The notes beneath the pieces were generated by a model, which had not been told where the DNA came from, searched no databases, and saw only the letters and a program-made list of their open reading frames with translations. A DNA stretch of 64,000 bases from JAJYUU01 sp963822955 (GTDB taxonomy: Bacteria; Actinomycetota; Actinomycetes; Streptosporangiales; Streptosporangiaceae). The position numbers and the translations under genes are program-made. The stretch covers positions 1 through 64,000 of the forward strand of contig CAWGJS010000001.1 of assembly GCA_963822955.1 (NCBI GenBank), written 5' to 3'. Positions 63,692 to 64,000 of the stretch are shown here, one piece after another. How positions within the stretch are numbered: position 1 is the first letter of the stretch; the number at the start of each line of letters is the position of its first letter.

Positions 63692-64000
63692 TTAGCGGTA
63701 CCGCTTGAGTTCGCGGTACGCGAGGGAGCGCTTGTGCACCTCATCGGGGCCGTCGGCGAGCCGGAGCGTCCGGGCATGTGCCCAGAGCGCGGCCAGGGGG
63801 AAGTCCTGGCTGACTCCGCCTGCCCCGTGCGCCTGGATGGCCTTGTCCATGATCCACTCGGTCATCTGCGGCACCAGGATCTTGATGGCCTGGATCTCGG
63901 TGTGCGCACCCTTATTACCGACCGTATCCATCAGCCACGCCGTCTTGAGCACCAGGAGCCTGGCTGCCTCGATCCGGACCCTCGATTCGGCGATCCAGTC
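63692..64000 (-). CDS. Acyl-CoA dehydrogenase, C-terminal part (runs off window)
   Basis: The last ~102 residues: DWIAESRVRIEAARLLVLKT, TEIQAIKILVPQMTEWIMDK, QAHGAGGVSQDFPLAALWAH, ARTLRLADGPDEVHKRSLAY. Matches the FAD/adenine end of the FadE/acyl-CoA dehydrogenase family with the L-x-D-G-P-D-E-V-H motif. The 5' part is beyond 64000. A third dehydrogenase upstream of the SDR. Confidence 0.88.
   Translation of the reverse strand, partial: DWIAESRVRIEAARLLVLKTAWLMDTVGNKGAHTEIQAIKILVPQMTEWIMDKAIQAHGAGGVSQDFPLAALWAHARTLRLADGPDEVHKRSLAYRELKRYR

Overview
The window is high-GC DNA (about 70% G+C by eye) from an actinobacterium. Markers are an RbpA gene behind a sigma-R-type promoter, an F420-dependent luciferase-like oxidoreductase, a DUF222/HNH (13E12-type) protein, a polyprenol-phosphate mannose synthase-like glycosyltransferase, DUF3817, frequent GTG starts and 4-nt gene overlaps. 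The family or genus cannot be fixed from the sequence alone. I saw no rRNA, tRNA, CRISPR array or intact insertion sequence.

Region by region: 0-1 kb holds the 5' part of an amino acid permease in DNA of clearly lower G+C. It abuts a truncated ABC ATPase and its YtrA-type GntR regulator. 1.5-7.6 kb is a LacI-regulated cluster (LacI regulator, APC permease, nucleotidyltransferase-like protein, metallophosphoesterase, class III aminotransferase) in which every gene carries frameshifts. 7.6-16 kb holds a phosphoribosyltransferase, secreted proteins, a DGPF protein fused in frame to an ECF42-type sigma factor, a RibD-like reductase, a methyltransferase and a TetR regulator. 16-23 kb holds a heterodimeric ABC exporter with a TetR regulator and a DNA-alkylation repair pair (Ada-AlkA fusion, Ogt). 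23-32.4 kb holds a LuxR/NB-ARC regulator, PRPP synthetase, glycerate kinase, adenylate kinase, an MFS exporter and a YtrA-regulated ABC transporter operon. 32.4-41 kb is mostly housekeeping: RNA methyltransferases, glycerophosphodiesterase, RbpA, a mannose transferase, acetyl-CoA synthetase and an aldo/keto reductase beside a half-deleted paralogue. 41-44 kb holds an ATP-grasp ligase plus GCS2 glutamate-cysteine-ligase-like pair of unknown product. 44-53 kb is accessory: HNH protein, esterase, lipoproteins, F420 enzyme, amidohydrolase, and relics of a VOC gene around a GntR regulator with a 31-bp direct repeat. 53.7-59.5 kb encodes most of the anaerobic-type lysine degradation route (KamA, KamDE, Kdd, Kal). 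60.4-64 kb holds three acyl-CoA dehydrogenases and a short-chain dehydrogenase.

The most interesting items are the lysine aminomutase cluster (its cleavage enzyme Kce is not in the window), the ATP-grasp/GCS2 pair that looks like a two-gene peptide ligase system, the split VOC gene with flanking repeats, and the frameshift-dense LacI cluster next to a compositional junction. About eight further isolated frameshifts elsewhere suggest that part of the gene breakage may be sequencing error. Genes whose frame is broken as given are typed as pseudogene, with that caveat.
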